Shown piece after piece: positions 35,099-47,440 of a DNA stretch of 64,000 nt (its first letter is position 1; each line of letters starts with the position of its first letter). A program made the position numbers and the translations under genes. Source of the DNA: Pseudeuparius sepicola. Taxonomy: Eukaryota > Arthropoda > Insecta > Coleoptera > Anthribidae. Below the pieces are notes generated by a model. The model had not been told where the DNA came from and made no database searches. It saw only the letters and a list, made by a program, of their open reading frames with translations. The stretch lies in NCBI GenBank assembly GCA_963920635.1, contig OY987300.1, forward strand, positions 81,445,899 to 81,509,898. The letters run 5' to 3'.

Positions 35099-35379
35099 AT
35101 CAATTCCAACCTTAACTTATTTTAAGAATAGATGTTTTCCTTTTTATTTCAACTTTTTCATATAAAATTTTTTTGTGTCTCTAATACTTAATGATTTACA
35201 GGGCATTATATGACAAAAATTAAAATATACCTAATATAATATAATAATATTAATTAAAAAATATAAGAGAAAGCTTCATTTAAACTTTTCTTTTTATTTT
35301 TACGACTTTATTAGGAAATCAGAAGGAATCCATCAAAACTTCGCGGAAAACATCTCCCACCCCATAAATAACATTTATA

Positions 35380-35760
35380 ACTCGGTCGGGATTTTTAAAG
35401 ACTTATCGCCATTACCGAAAAGTGCGCGTCCCCCCAATTTCCAATTGATTCCCCCCGCCCCCTCCCACACGGCCCCAGGGAAATTAAAACGCCCAGCTAA
35501 TTTTCCGGGCGGGCTACCCCCCAAACCACCTCCCGGCATTATTCCCCCCTCCCCCACCGTTTTACTTTAGTCGTTCCGCGCCATTAGGCCGGAGGTGCAG
35601 CCGATTTGGGGGGGGGGGCGGGGGGCGGGGGGCGAGACCGGCGGATTTGCGACCTTAAAAGGGGGCCTCGGGGTTCCACAGGCGGATTAAGGGCCGCTAA
35701 TTGTGGCCCGAAAAGTCGGCGGGGTCGGGAGGGTTAAGAGAGGGGCGAGAAAAATTTGAC
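35380..35760. promoter_or_regulatory. GC-rich island with G-quadruplex-like run
   Basis: An isolated GC-rich block with long G runs separated by single C (about 35,606-35,632), C-rich runs at 35,430-35,560 and several CpG. No coding frame of recognised family. It may be a regulatory island or promoter. Confidence 0.4.
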
Positions 35761-36249
35761 AGCCTCCCATACTCCAGAAAATATAACCCCTACTTGCTAT
35801 AGGACTGTTATTAGGAAGGCGTGGATAAATATATTTTTTTACTATTAACCTGAGAAATCACCATTATTTACCTCATTCCTCTAATGATAAGTAATATTTC
35901 TCACCCTAGGTAAATAATGATAATAAAAAAATACCTAGGTAAATATAATGAAAAATTTTCTATATGACATTTAAAGATTAGTGTCATTTTATCAGCTTGA
36001 CAACTGAACTCCCAGGCTACTTGATATTTCGAAGTATTTGAAAAAAGCGAGAAATGACTAAAATAAACCAAAATATGGCAATATTTCAATGTTAGTAGTA
36101 AAAAAAATTATATATACACTTCGGTTGAGAAGGCCATTATTTACCTCGCATATTATATAAAAAAGCTCGGTATATAATGGCTCACTTCTCAACCGAAGTG
36201 TATAATATACTATTTACAAAGTGTTGTATAGTTTCGGCTTTGAGAAGTA

Positions 36250-38160
36250 ATTAAATTTGAAAATCGGCAAAACTTCATGAAAAAAGGGAAATATAGCAAA
36301 ATTCTTATGAAAAAGTGGCAATTATACCAAAAGACGAAAAAAAACTTGAAATTGATCTAAACTTCGCGAAAAAGTCGGAATTATTTAAACAATACTTTGT
36401 AAAAAAAAACAGAAAATAATCCAAATAGTCAAAAATTGGATAAAATATCGAAATTTAGTAAAACTTCTCAATAAAAGGCGAAATTTGGCAAAAATTTGAT
36501 GAAAAAGTCGTAATATTCACAAAAAAATCATAGAAAGACGAAATTAAACGAAATTTCGAAAAAAAGGCGAAATTTAGAAAAACTTCCCTAAAAATCGAAA
36601 TTTTGCAAAACTTCCTGAAAGGTAAAAAAATCGAAATTATTCAATAAAAATAAAAAATAAAAATTTCGAAAAATTCCGAAAAATTCCAGAAAAAATGAAA
36701 TTTATCAAAGTTTTTTAAAAAAGTCGAAATTATACAAAACCTCGTGAAAAAAGTGGAAATCTTGCAAAATTTCGAGAAAAAGTAGAAATTTAGCAACATT
36801 TCCAGAAAAAGTCGAAGTTTTGCTAAATTTCAAGAAAAAGACGTAAATTAGCAATATTTCATGAAAAAATCGAAATTACAAAAAAATCATGGAAAGAGTC
36901 GAAATTATATAAAATTTAGAGAAAAATGGCGAAATTTAGCAAAACTTGCTGAAAAAAGTAGAAATTATACAAAATTTCATTCACTTCGTGAAAAGGTAAA
37001 AAAAGTCGAAATTAGGAAAATTTCAAGAAAGAAGTCGAAATTATAAAAAAAACATGGAAAGAGCCGAAATTATATAAAATTTAGAGAAAAAAAGGCGAAA
37101 TTTAGCAAAATTTCCTGAAAACAGTCGAAATTATACAAAATTTCATGGAAAGAAACGACATTATACAAAATTTCCAGAAAAAAGGCGAAATTTTACGAAC
37201 CTTCATGAAAAGGTAAAAAAAGTCGAAACTAGAAGGCTTTCGCGAAAGTCGAAATTTAGAAAAATTGAAGATAAGAAGAAATTTAGCAAAAATTCTTAAA
37301 AAAGCACAATTTCGAGAAAAATGTAGAAATTTAGTAACATTACGAGAAAAAGTCGAACAAGGTATAGCAAAACGTTAAAAAAGTCGAAATTTAGCTAAAT
37401 TTCAAGAAAAAAGGCGAAATGTAGTAAAACTGAGAAAAAAGTCGAAATTATAAAGAAATGAGTGAAAAGAAACGACATTTTACAAAATTTCGAGAAAAAA
37501 GGCGAAATTTTACAAAATTCGTGAAAAGGTAAAAAAAGTTGAAATTAGGAGAATTTTAAGAAAGAAGTCGAAATTTAGAAAAATTGAAGAAAAAATGAAA
37601 TTTAGCAAATTTTCTTTTAAAAGTCGAAATTTTACAAAACTTCGTGAAACAGACGAAATCTATCAAAATTTCTAGAAAAAGTAGAAATTTAGCAACATTT
37701 CGAGAAAAAATCGAGGAAGGTTATAAGTAGCAAAACTTTGCGAAATTTAGCTAAATTTCCAGAAAAAGTCGAAAATTAGCAGAACTTCGCATTGAAAAAA
37801 TCGAAATTATTGAAAGGTTCCTGGAGAGTCGAAATTATACAGAAAAGAAAACAGGCGAAATTTAGCAAAACTTCCTGAAAAACGTCGAAATTACATAGAA
37901 TTTCATGGAAACAGACGACATTGTACAAAATTTCGAGAAAAAGGCGAAATTTTACAAAACTTTGTGAAAAGGTAAAAAAAGACGAAATTATGAGAAGAAG
38001 AAGAGAAGAAGAAAGAAGTCGAAATTTGGAAAAATGAAATTTAGCAACACTTGAACACTTTTTTTACAAAACTACGTGAAAAAAGGTCGAAATTTAGCAA
38101 AATTTTGAGGAAAAAGTAGAAATACAATCGAAATTATAATAGATACAAAACTTCGTGAAA
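36250..38160. repeat. Degenerate tandem repeat of about 30 bp
   Basis: Dozens of variants of GAAAAAGTCGAAATTTAGCAAAATTTC. The repeats are all in one direction and diverged, with open frames that are artefacts (for example 36,861-37,046). The right edge merges into an element end, ATTATACAGGATGATTTTGT (38,174). Confidence 0.8.
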
Positions 38161-38499
38161 AAGGTCGAAATTATACAGGATGATTTTGTAGGACTACCAC
38201 CGCGATTTTCTGACCTATTTTGGGCGCCACGAAAAAGAGAGCCCAAAAATGGCAATTTTGGACAACTAGGTGGCACTGAAAAAGAAGAAACTTCTTAAAG
38301 AGTCAACCTGACCTTTTAATAGTCAACTAAAACCTCTTAAAAAGTGGAAATTTAGCAAAACTTCGTGAAAAAAAGTGGACATTAGGTAGGCAAGTATCCA
38401 AAACATCGAAATTTAAATAAATCGACGCTATTGTCCCCTCTGCGCTCTCGCACAATGTTGCAATGTGAATGAAAAGCATCTTGTCTTGATGCAAGCTAC

Positions 38500-39552
38500 C
38501 ACGGGCGTAGCCAGGATTTAGTTTTGGGGGGGGGGGTTAGTTTGAGAAGTAAATAAAACAACAAAAATATACTTACATGAAATTTAATATCTATATATTC
38601 ATCCGAAAAACTACGACATATTTATAAAGTTCTTAACTTTAAATGAAATGGATAAATTCATTTCGTTCCTCTGCGCTAAATCTAAAACCATTAAAGAAGA
38701 AATCTTCGGCTTTTTCTTTTAAATATATCCACTACTTCATCTGCATGAATTTCTGTTCCATAGTGAATGTTCATTAGAGCCAAACCATTAAGTCTGTTTT
38801 CACTTGTAGTGTTTCGTAAAGATTTGTAGTAATGTGTAAATATTAGGATAAAGGTTTTTATCGCACATATCTAGGCATTCCAAACTAGATTTCGGGGTAG
38901 GCAGTCTTCTTATCAGCATGCAAGGTAGCTGAAGCTTTGATAGCTAAATCCAAATTAGTTTCTTTATTAGAAACCCCTTGACCTTGACTACACCACTTTT
39001 TCCAGTAGTCCATACCTTTAAGTTTATCACCCTTCCTTTTTTTCCCCTCCATTTTTCGACAGTAATAATGATTCACGTATCTATCCTTAACAAGGTCATC
39101 GAATAACAGCGCACTAAAATTACTCACTTACACGGTACACTTAATTCTCTTCACTATTCGTTCACCACTTTTCACTTTTATTCGCTTCGAGTTCGCATGG
39201 AACAATACTGCCGTAAGCGCGGTCACGCGCCGCGGCGCCGCTTATATAGCAGCCCAGTAGCCGTCCAGAAACTTCCACGAACTTCCACAAAGTTCCGCTC
39301 ATTTCGACCGAGGGGCGTGGCGAATACTCGAGAAACAACGCAGTGTCCCTACAATACAAAATAGTTCGGCTGCAACTGCGTCTGCCTCTCGTCAAAAGAT
39401 GGCGCTAGGCGCTACTATTACTACATATATTCAAACGTAATAATAATTTAACTCTTCACTCCTCGTATTTTTTCGGTATAATATTAGGTAATATTTTGCT
39501 TATTTCGGGGGGGGGTTTGAACCCCCGAAACCCCCCCTTGGCTACGCCCGTG
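38500..39552 (-). mobile_element. Deleted hAT element, copy 3
   Basis: Same ends as copies 1, 2 and 4, in reverse orientation; the target duplication CAAGCTAC lies on both sides. It keeps the promoter region with GCTATATAAGC (minus strand, about 39,240) and the N-terminal frame MEGKKRKGDKLKGMDYWKKW (38,885-39,127). It lacks most of the LATIPVSTATPERSFSSL segment. Confidence 0.88.
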
Positions 39553-39555
39553 CAA

Positions 39556-39832
39556 GCTACCACTACTTGAACTGTAACGTTTTGCCCAGTTACGCGGCTC
39601 TGGCAGGAGCATTATTCCGGATTTTGCGGGCATTTAATCAATTTGGCGCGCTTACCGGGCAAGATCCCGGTTTTATTAATTGATGCCGGCCGGCCGTGAC
39701 TCATTTTGGGCAAGCCTTAACGCAAAAGTTTTCGGCTTGTTTTGCATATGGGTCGGACGCGCTTTATAACTTACTGGTTTCAACCTGTCGATTGAAATTT
39801 CGAGGGAACGATCGGGGACATTTTAAACCACA
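39556..39832. promoter_or_regulatory. Repeat-free island with homeodomain-like sites
   Basis: Moderate GC, unlike the flanks. It contains ATTTAATCAATTTGG and TTTATTAATTGATG, which resemble homeodomain sites, and no coding frame of recognised family. Possible conserved regulatory element. Confidence 0.3.
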
Positions 39833-39834
39833 TA

Positions 39835-41325
39835 CAGTGTGGATAGAAATGGTGGAATATTGCTTATATATCTTAAAATATTCCTCATATCAAAAACATG
39901 CTTTAATAAAAGTGTTAGGGGAAATTATTTCCCGTTTAGTGATATCAAGCAATCTTTCGTAGCATAAAAAAATGTGGTTGCCATGGTAACCGATTGGATT
40001 TTTTTAAATGGCACCATATACGTTTTTTTGGTGAAGATTGATACATTGGAACCTTCTGAATACGATACAATACAATTTTAATGGGGTCGCATAAGAAAAA
40101 AATACAAAAAATTAAGTTTTCTATTATGCTATTGACAATGTTTATCAAATCAAAATAATTATTAACATCAAGTTAGCCATGCCAAAATCAGAACAATGCG
40201 AAACTGTCACTAGCTGTGTAACTGTGTACATTGTTACACTAAACGTACCTTTTTACTCAATTTTCTGTGTACTTAAGTACTTAGTATGTTAACCTGTATT
40301 CTTTCCGTTTCACTTAATTCAAGCGCCATTATAACTTGCTAAGTACTTAAATACATAGAAAATTGAGTAAAAAAAGTACGTTTACTCTAACAATGCACAC
40401 AATACAAGTAACTGACAGATAGTGACAGTTTCCCATTGTTCTGATTTGGCATGGCTAACTTGATGTTAATAATTATTTTGATAAAACATTGTCAATAGCA
40501 TAATATAAAACTTAATTTTTTTGTATTTCTTTCTTATGCGACCCCATTAAAATTGTATTGTATCGTATTCGGAAAGTTCCAATGTATCAATTTTCACAAG
40601 AAAACGTATATGGTGCCATTTAAAAAAAAAATAAATCGGTTACCATGGCAACCACATTTTTTGTGCTACGAAAGATATATTGACAATGTTTATCAAAATA
40701 ATTATTAACCTCAAGTTAGCCATGCCAAAAACAGAACAATGCGAAACTGTCACTAGCTGCCGTGTAACTGTGTACATTGTTACAATAACCGTACTTTTTT
40801 ACTCAATTTTCTGTGTACTTAAGTATACTTAGTATGTTAACCTGTATTCTTTCCGTTTCACTTAATTCAAGCGCCATTATAACTTACTAAGTACTTAAGT
40901 ACACAGAAAATTGAGTAAAAAAGTACGTTTACTGTAACAATGCACACAATACAAGTAACTGACAGCTAGTGACAGTTTCCCATTCTTCTGATTTGGCATG
41001 GCTAACTTGATGTTAATAATTATTTTGATAAACATTGTCAATAGCATAATATAAAACTTATTTTTTTTTGTATTTTTTTCTTATGCGACCCCATTAAAAT
41101 TGTATTGTATCGTATTCAGAAAGTTCCAATGTATCAATTTTCACCAGAACACGTATATGGTGCCATTTAAAAAAAATAAATCGGTTACCATGGCAACCAC
41201 ATTTTTTGTGCTACGAAAGATTGCTTCATATCACTAAACGGGAAATAACTTCCCCTAACACTTTTATTAAAACAAGTTTTTCATATGAGGAATATTTTAA
41301 GAAATATAAGCAATATTCCACACTG
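39835..41325. mobile_element. Foldback element F, copy 1
   Basis: Flanked by TA, with ends CAGTGTGGATAGAAATGGTG and TATTCCACACTG. Arms (39,835-40,300 and 40,340-40,680) are inverted, and a further partial copy follows (40,680-41,325), giving three repeated blocks. The core hairpin is TACTTAAGTACTTAG...CTAAGTACTTAAGTA-like. A second copy is at 56,668-57,478. Confidence 0.75.
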
Positions 41326-42240
41326 TATTATGGTGAATTTTGATATTTCACAACAATTCTAAAATAATGAGTGTAACAAAAATGATTGTTACAATGTTAA
41401 TACACCCCACAAATATCAACTCGTTCGAAACTTGTCGTTATTGTTATTGTTGTTCATACTTTTGTCGTGAAATTTGCACTATGCAAATTAAGTTGAGTCC
41501 AACTGAGTGTTCATAAAAAAGTTTTATTGGCAATATAAATTTAAAGCCAATAAACAGCGAGTTTAGATAAAAATTTATGACTGAAACATTGGCCCACATT
41601 TTTTTAAAGAATTATGTCTAAGTAGGTTCTTAAAATATTTGCGTCAAGAAACAATTACTGTACTTAATTCGAAGGCCACGTTCTAGAACGTTAACAGCAA
41701 ATATACAAAGGCATACCTTCGCAATACTTTTTAATACGATAGTTGAAGGTCGAGAATCTGTTTCACTCGAAGTTCTAACTTCCCCAAAAAAACGCGACCA
41801 GATATATCAAAAGCAAATTCAATTACAGACCAACAAAGGCGTATTCCCCCAAAAGACACGCGGCGGCCGTTCAACGTACTAAACAAAAGGCAAGGATAAA
41901 CATAATTTCTGCCCGGATATCTGCCCACATTTTACAAACTGGTCCTTTTATTATTTTCCATCCCGCTTCTTTTGTGCATGGTCCCCCCTTTGTTGGAGAC
42001 GCGGAAAGGGAATGTTTATGAAGTCCTATATTGTTCTAAAACCGGCCGGGTACGTCTGACGACGGCCATTGTTCCCCGATAAGAAAGAGAAAACGAATCT
42101 GTTTCTTCGGCAGGTATAAGTCGACAGGCCGAACTATGCAAATAAACGAACGGAACGAGGTTCTCGTCATACATAAACAAACTAATCGATCAGAGCACAC
42201 CAGCTCAACATTTTTAGAACCAGTGCACACTAGGTACAAC
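41326..42240. other. Unassigned interval
   Basis: No gene or repeat is recognised. About 41,880-42,230 is less AT-rich and could be functional noncoding DNA. Confidence 0.35.
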
Positions 42241-43715
42241 CAGGGACTCTTTAAAGTAAGGGGACCCAGCATTATAGTTTCCAAAGTGACGCCTGTTCTT
42301 TCCCCATTCTAATGGTATCAGTGATGCCAAGTATGCCATTTTATTGCAGAATCTATGAATATAACAGGTACTTTGATTGTTAGTAAAAATTAATATTGGT
42401 TTTCCTGATTTCTAAAAATTAGACTTGACAATTTTGTGTCTACAAGTGCAGAATGTGGCAACTGTCAAATGAAATAAATTTATTTTATAGTTGAAATTGA
42501 TTTCCAGCAATTATTTCCACGAATTTAAGTAATAAGTATGGTAAGTCAGTAGTGCCGATTTTGCTTATTTAAGAATTTGTCGCTATTGCACCTTGTTACC
42601 AGGTTCCTCAATCCATTTGTAATATGTATACTTGAACTTTCTTCCCTTGTTGAATGTATCTACCCAAAGAACTTTCACAGATTTCAGGATGGACTAATAA
42701 GATTAGGTCTAGTAGTTCTAATGATGTAGTTTTTCTCGGTGTTCATTATAAAATTTTTGTAATTTTATTTCTCTCCCAAGGTACCTCACAAATTTAAAGT
42801 AAAGTTGTAGTCGTAGAAAAAAACTCTTTAAAAAAAGACCTGACTGAAGTTACCTGCTATAATTTAAAATTTTCGAAATACGATTTGTTTTGAACTTTAT
42901 ACCTACTTATACGTAATGCCCACGTAATGGGAATTGTAGGATTACTAAAGGTGATACAGGAAAAATCTGGTTGCAACTCAAGTCAGTGACTATTTTGCTT
43001 ATTTGAGAATTTGTCGCTATTGCACCTATTGTTACCAGGTTCCTCAATCCATTTGTAATATATACTTGAACTTCCTTCCCATGTTGAATGTATCTACCCA
43101 AAGAACTTTCACAGATTTCGGGATTGACTAATAAGATTAGGTCTAGTAGTTCTCTAATCATGTAGTTTTTCTCGGTGTTAATTATAAAATGTTTGTAATT
43201 TTATTTCTCTCCCAAGGTACCTCACAAACTTAAAATAAACTGTAGTCGTAGATAAAAACTCTTTAAAAAACGACCTGACTGAAGCTACCTGCTTAATAAT
43301 TTAAAATTTACAAAATACAATGTTTATTTTTAACTACCTACTTTTATACGTAATGACCACGTAATGGGAATTGTAGGATTACTAAAGGTAATACAAGAAA
43401 AATCTGGTTGCAATTATTGGGACTACTACAGGCGGACGCATTACCTTTCATTGACACATCTGAGTATCTGGAAGTTAGAAAACTTAAAATTTGTGAATTA
43501 TGATGGGAAATATTTTGCCTCCTTTCGAATCTATGGCACTGGCATGTCACATAAAACCTGATGGCAGTTGGACTCTGAAATATAACATAACCTTGTACCA
43601 GCCCCCTTGTGGTCTCCTTGGAGTCGACAGAAAACAAACTTCCCCTCAAGGCTTCACTTTTCCTATATGTGACAGACTGTGACATGCTGGGTCCCCTTAT
43701 TTTAAAAAGTCCCCG
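42241..43715. mobile_element. hAT-like element Y, copy 1, with 432-bp tandem duplication
   Basis: Ends CAGGGACTCTTTAAAGTAAG and CTTATTTTAAAAAGTCCCCG are inverted repeats. The flanks GGTACAAC and GGGACAAC agree at 7 of 8 bases, fitting a hAT-type 8-bp duplication. The interior contains a direct tandem duplication of about 432 bp (42,553-42,984 and 42,985-43,416, units starting GTGCCGATTTTGCTT and GTGACTATTTTGCTT). A second copy lies at 56,533-57,838. Confidence 0.7.
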
Positions 43716-44236
43716 GGGACAACCTTTTCTTAGTACCTATCTAAAAGTTCCAAGAATGTATTGGTTCCAATCTATTACAGCAAAATATGGTGAGCAGTAA
43801 TACAAAGACATTAAGCCAGTAAATTAACATCAGACGAATGTTAAGGGTAGCTCTCATCATAAGTTACTATTAAACCCTTCACTGAATATGACACTAACAA
43901 ATAGGTCGTATAAACTTAACCCCATTTCTCCAGCGTCATTTCAACGTTGACTTGCAGTTTATTCTAAACTTTTTATATCCTTTTATGCAACCGTCCCGTT
44001 TCTTGTGACTAATTATGGTGGATTTTTCTAGGGGAATAAAATCAGACAAACACAGCTCGGAAATAGGTCAACTTTCAATGCTCCGGCGAGCATCCACATC
44101 CACAATAATAATGGCATTCACCGCGAAATTAGAAAAGCAAAAATGATGAATGGATCGCGGAATTCCTTTTTAAGAAAGGTTCCAAGCAACAAACAGCGTG
44201 GGGGCACTTCGCAAACGAAACGTTTTGTCTCGATAA

Positions 44237-45497
44237 TACAGGGTTTCCCGTCGAAAACTTGACCCCCCCAAAAATTAGAAAACCGAAAAATATTTGAAAA
44301 TTCGCAGAGACCCGTCGATTTCTGTTCTTGGGGGGAGCTTTTTTGGCAGTCAAGCCAACCTGATATGTTCATCCCCCTAATCCCTAGCAACCCCAACTTT
44401 AAAATTACAAATGGAACTTCTGGCGCATCATTTTAAAGCCCTTTTAATTGCAAATACAGCGATGTATCGTTTTTAGAATTCTGTTGAGATTTGACAGAAT
44501 TATTGCCTAAAAATGGAAAGTTGAAAATCCACTATACGCGTAGTAATTTCTTACACAAATGCTCGCCACTAATAAGTTTTTTATCTACTAAACACGACCT
44601 AATTACCTAGTTTTTATTGACGTGTTGATCCGTGAACAAAAAAGTCACAAATGAAAAAGCTGAAGCAAAACAAAAAAAGTTCATACGAATTCAAACCTGA
44701 TATATCTTTTTAAAATATGTAACAAAAAGTCACTGCCACGAAAAAAAGTTCCCGTTTTTTGCTTGTAACCACGAAATCGTTAGTTTCAGCCTGATGCTAT
44801 AGAAAGTGGAAACCTATTTTCTATCGCAGAAAGGGTAGAAATTGTTGCAATTTGTTATCGAAATCATGATTGCGCTAAAGCTACAGCACGAATTGCAACA
44901 ATTTCTAACCTTTCCGTGATAGAATAAACCATTTCAAAAACACGTTTACACTTTCAATAGCAGGCTGAAACTAACGATTTCGTGGTTACAAGCATAAAAC
45001 AAGATTTTTTTTATAGAGACTTTTTGTTACATATTTTAAAAAGATATATGGTTTGAATTCGAATATGTTTTGCTTCCTTTCATTTGTTACTTTTTTGTAA
45101 ACTGATCGACACGTCAATAAAAACTAGGTAATTTGGTCGTGTGTAATAGATAAAAAACTTATTAGTGGGGGGCATTTCTGTAGAAATGATTACGCGTACA
45201 GTGGACTTTCCGTTTTTGGCCAATAATTCTGTCAAATCTCAACAGAATTCTAGGAACTGTATTCGCAATAAAAAGGGCTTTAAAATGATGTGCCACAAGG
45301 AGGGTAGTTCCATTTGAAATTTTAAATTTGGGGTTACTAGGGATTAGGGGGATGAACATATCGGGTTGGCTTGACTGTCAAAAAAGCCCCCCCCCCCCAA
45401 GAACAAAAATCGACGGGTCTCGGCGAATTTTGAAATATTTTTCAGTTTTCTAATATTTTCTTTGGAGGGGGTCAAGTTTTCGTTGGGAAACTCTGTA
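44237..45497. mobile_element. Palindromic MITE with about 500-bp arms
   Basis: Ends TACAGGGTTTCCCGTCGAAA and TTTCGTTGGGAAACTCTGTA. Arms match over 44,237-44,780 and 45,000-45,497. The centre also folds (GAAATTGTTGCAATT...AATTGCAACAATTTC). Confidence 0.8.
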
Positions 45498-45499
45498 TA

Positions 45500-46176
45500 T
45501 CCACTATAGTCCAAAGCACGAAAGAAAACGTTTCTAAAGAATGCGGGCAGCGTTGCGAGATTTCCTATACGAGTAGTAGTTATTTATTGGCGAATACAAG
45601 TTTTATCATATTGAAGCCGAATTTCTGAACTCCACTTACCCATTTTTGTTTATCATTTATTTTTAACGCGGTGTGATAAATCACCTATTATATTTTTTTC
45701 AACATCGTCGGGTCTACCATCGCCTTTGAAATACGGCAACACCGCACTTCTGCGAAGGAGTCGGCTGACAAAACCAGTTAGCCAACGCGTTTTGTGCCTG
45801 TTTCTATAGTACGTAAAGTTAACTGCGTATTTGGGCTACCATACAGACCTCATTTTTTAGGCCGCTGGCAAGTTTTTTCCGCCGGCTCAGAGAGCTCAGT
45901 GGCGTTTCGTATGTTCGGGAGTTAACGTGTGCAAAATGAGTAAACAGGGAAGAACGTTGCATTCTCAAGCACGAGAAATAATTGCCAATGTTGTAAGGGT
46001 TTGCCTTGCTCCATAGTCTAAGGCATCGCCGTTAAGAATAATATTAACAATAAATTAAATAACAATTATATGAAAATGAAGTCATTGAGTTACACAAAAT
46101 TGAGCTACGCCCTGAACTGTGACTAATTCTATAATATTTGCGAGTTCTTCCCCCTTACGTCGCACGCATTCTGCCG
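45500..46176 (+). mobile_element. Deleted Tc1/mariner-like element, copy 2
   Basis: The same sequence as 12,190-12,918, in opposite orientation. The ATG at 45,936 opens [20 protein letters not shown] and stops after about 25 codons at an internal deletion. It starts directly after the palindromic MITE at 44,237-45,497. Confidence 0.65.
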
Positions 46177-46239
46177 TAAGGAGGACTATATGTATGAAGT
46201 GTGAGAGGCTAATTTAAAAAAGTTTTTTTTTATAGTTTC

Positions 46240-46620
46240 CAAGATAGCCTCCCTCTTCAAAGACAGTCTCGAACGACCCCAGGCATCCATCACCCCTCAC
46301 GAGAAACAATAAACGGCTATTCACCCCCTATATCCCACTACACCGCCCCTTTTGTCAGTGCCCCCCACCCCCCCGGGTTCTTTGTGCCTTCTTAACTGCC
46401 CCGCTTAGGCGCGCGCAGCCATTCTGCGGAGCCTCAAGGCTCTATAATGCCTCTATATTGTCCGACGGGGTTTTGTTTCGGCCGGTATTGTACCCGAGGA
46501 AATGGGCAAATACATCATAGCGGGGTGACGACGCGTTGTCGCTTTGTCCTGGGGTTTATCTAGCCCTTGTTTTCTGAAATGGTCGGGAAAGCTCGAAAAG
46601 GAGGGGGGGGATATTGATTG
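46240..46620. other. Repeat-free GC-richer island
   Basis: CpG-containing unique sequence (for example GGCGCGCGCAGCC at about 46,409) without a recognised coding frame. Candidate regulatory DNA of the putative long intron. Confidence 0.3.
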
Positions 46621-46815
46621 AGAAATTATTCTCTTACATCGAAAGCCAACAAAAAGTATTCATCGTTGCGATAACATTTTTGTGAAGCAGGAGGATTCTA
46701 CATTTTTTATTCCCAGCCTCTGCTAGGTGTTGATGATACTTATAACCTCTAGATTCAGATGTATGTTTGTATTTGTTTTCTTGCATAATTTGTTGTGTGA
46801 ACGACTTCTTCAAAT

Positions 46816-47440
46816 TTATAGTCAAATTATTTTAAAAAGTCCTTACTGGGACTGTCAATTGGTAATTTCGCTATCCTAAGTTGGCATCAATGCAGCAAAA
46901 AATGCAACCGGGTCATAAGTTCAGGTCAGTAACGAGCCCATTTGCACAATGGATAAGTACTAATAACACGAACAAGAACAACATAGATAACGCTAAAACT
47001 CACGAAACGTACAAAACCCGCGAATATTTTCACTGCCCAAAGTTTAAACCCTTACGAACGATCCGGAAAACCTTCACTGTCACTGTCACATCACCGAAAT
47101 AAAATTTGCCTGAGTACGCACCATAGGCGCATCAGCAAGTAGCTGATTATAACAAAATACCAAAATGAAAGTGTTTCCATGACGTTTGAAATTATTATTA
47201 AAATGAGTTGTAGTCGTAGTTATTTTTATTTGTAGCGGTATAATAATTGTGATTGCAATAGGGTTTTTTTTTTTTTTTTTTTCGTATCACTTGGGTAACT
47301 TTTCACATCATAAATCAACGAGTGACGTCATTAAATGGTTGAGACACAATATACCAATGTTATACCCATGGTTAACAGAAAATTCCTATAGGGATTTTGT
47401 GGAGAATGTCATCTGACAATATCGGGACTTCTTACAGTAA
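46816..47440 (+). repeat. Long inverted repeat P, left copy
   Basis: About 620 bp, from ATTATTTTAAAAAGTCCTTA through TTGGCATCAATGCAGCAAAA to TCTGACAATATCGGGACTTC, repeated inverted at 54,943-55,565. These are either two copies of one element or the terminal repeats of an 8.7-kb element. It contains a poly(T) run at 47,262. Confidence 0.7.

Noticed and set aside
36861..37046. Open frame of 61 codons rich in Lys and Arg
   Set aside because: It is a translation of the degenerate 30-bp tandem repeat.
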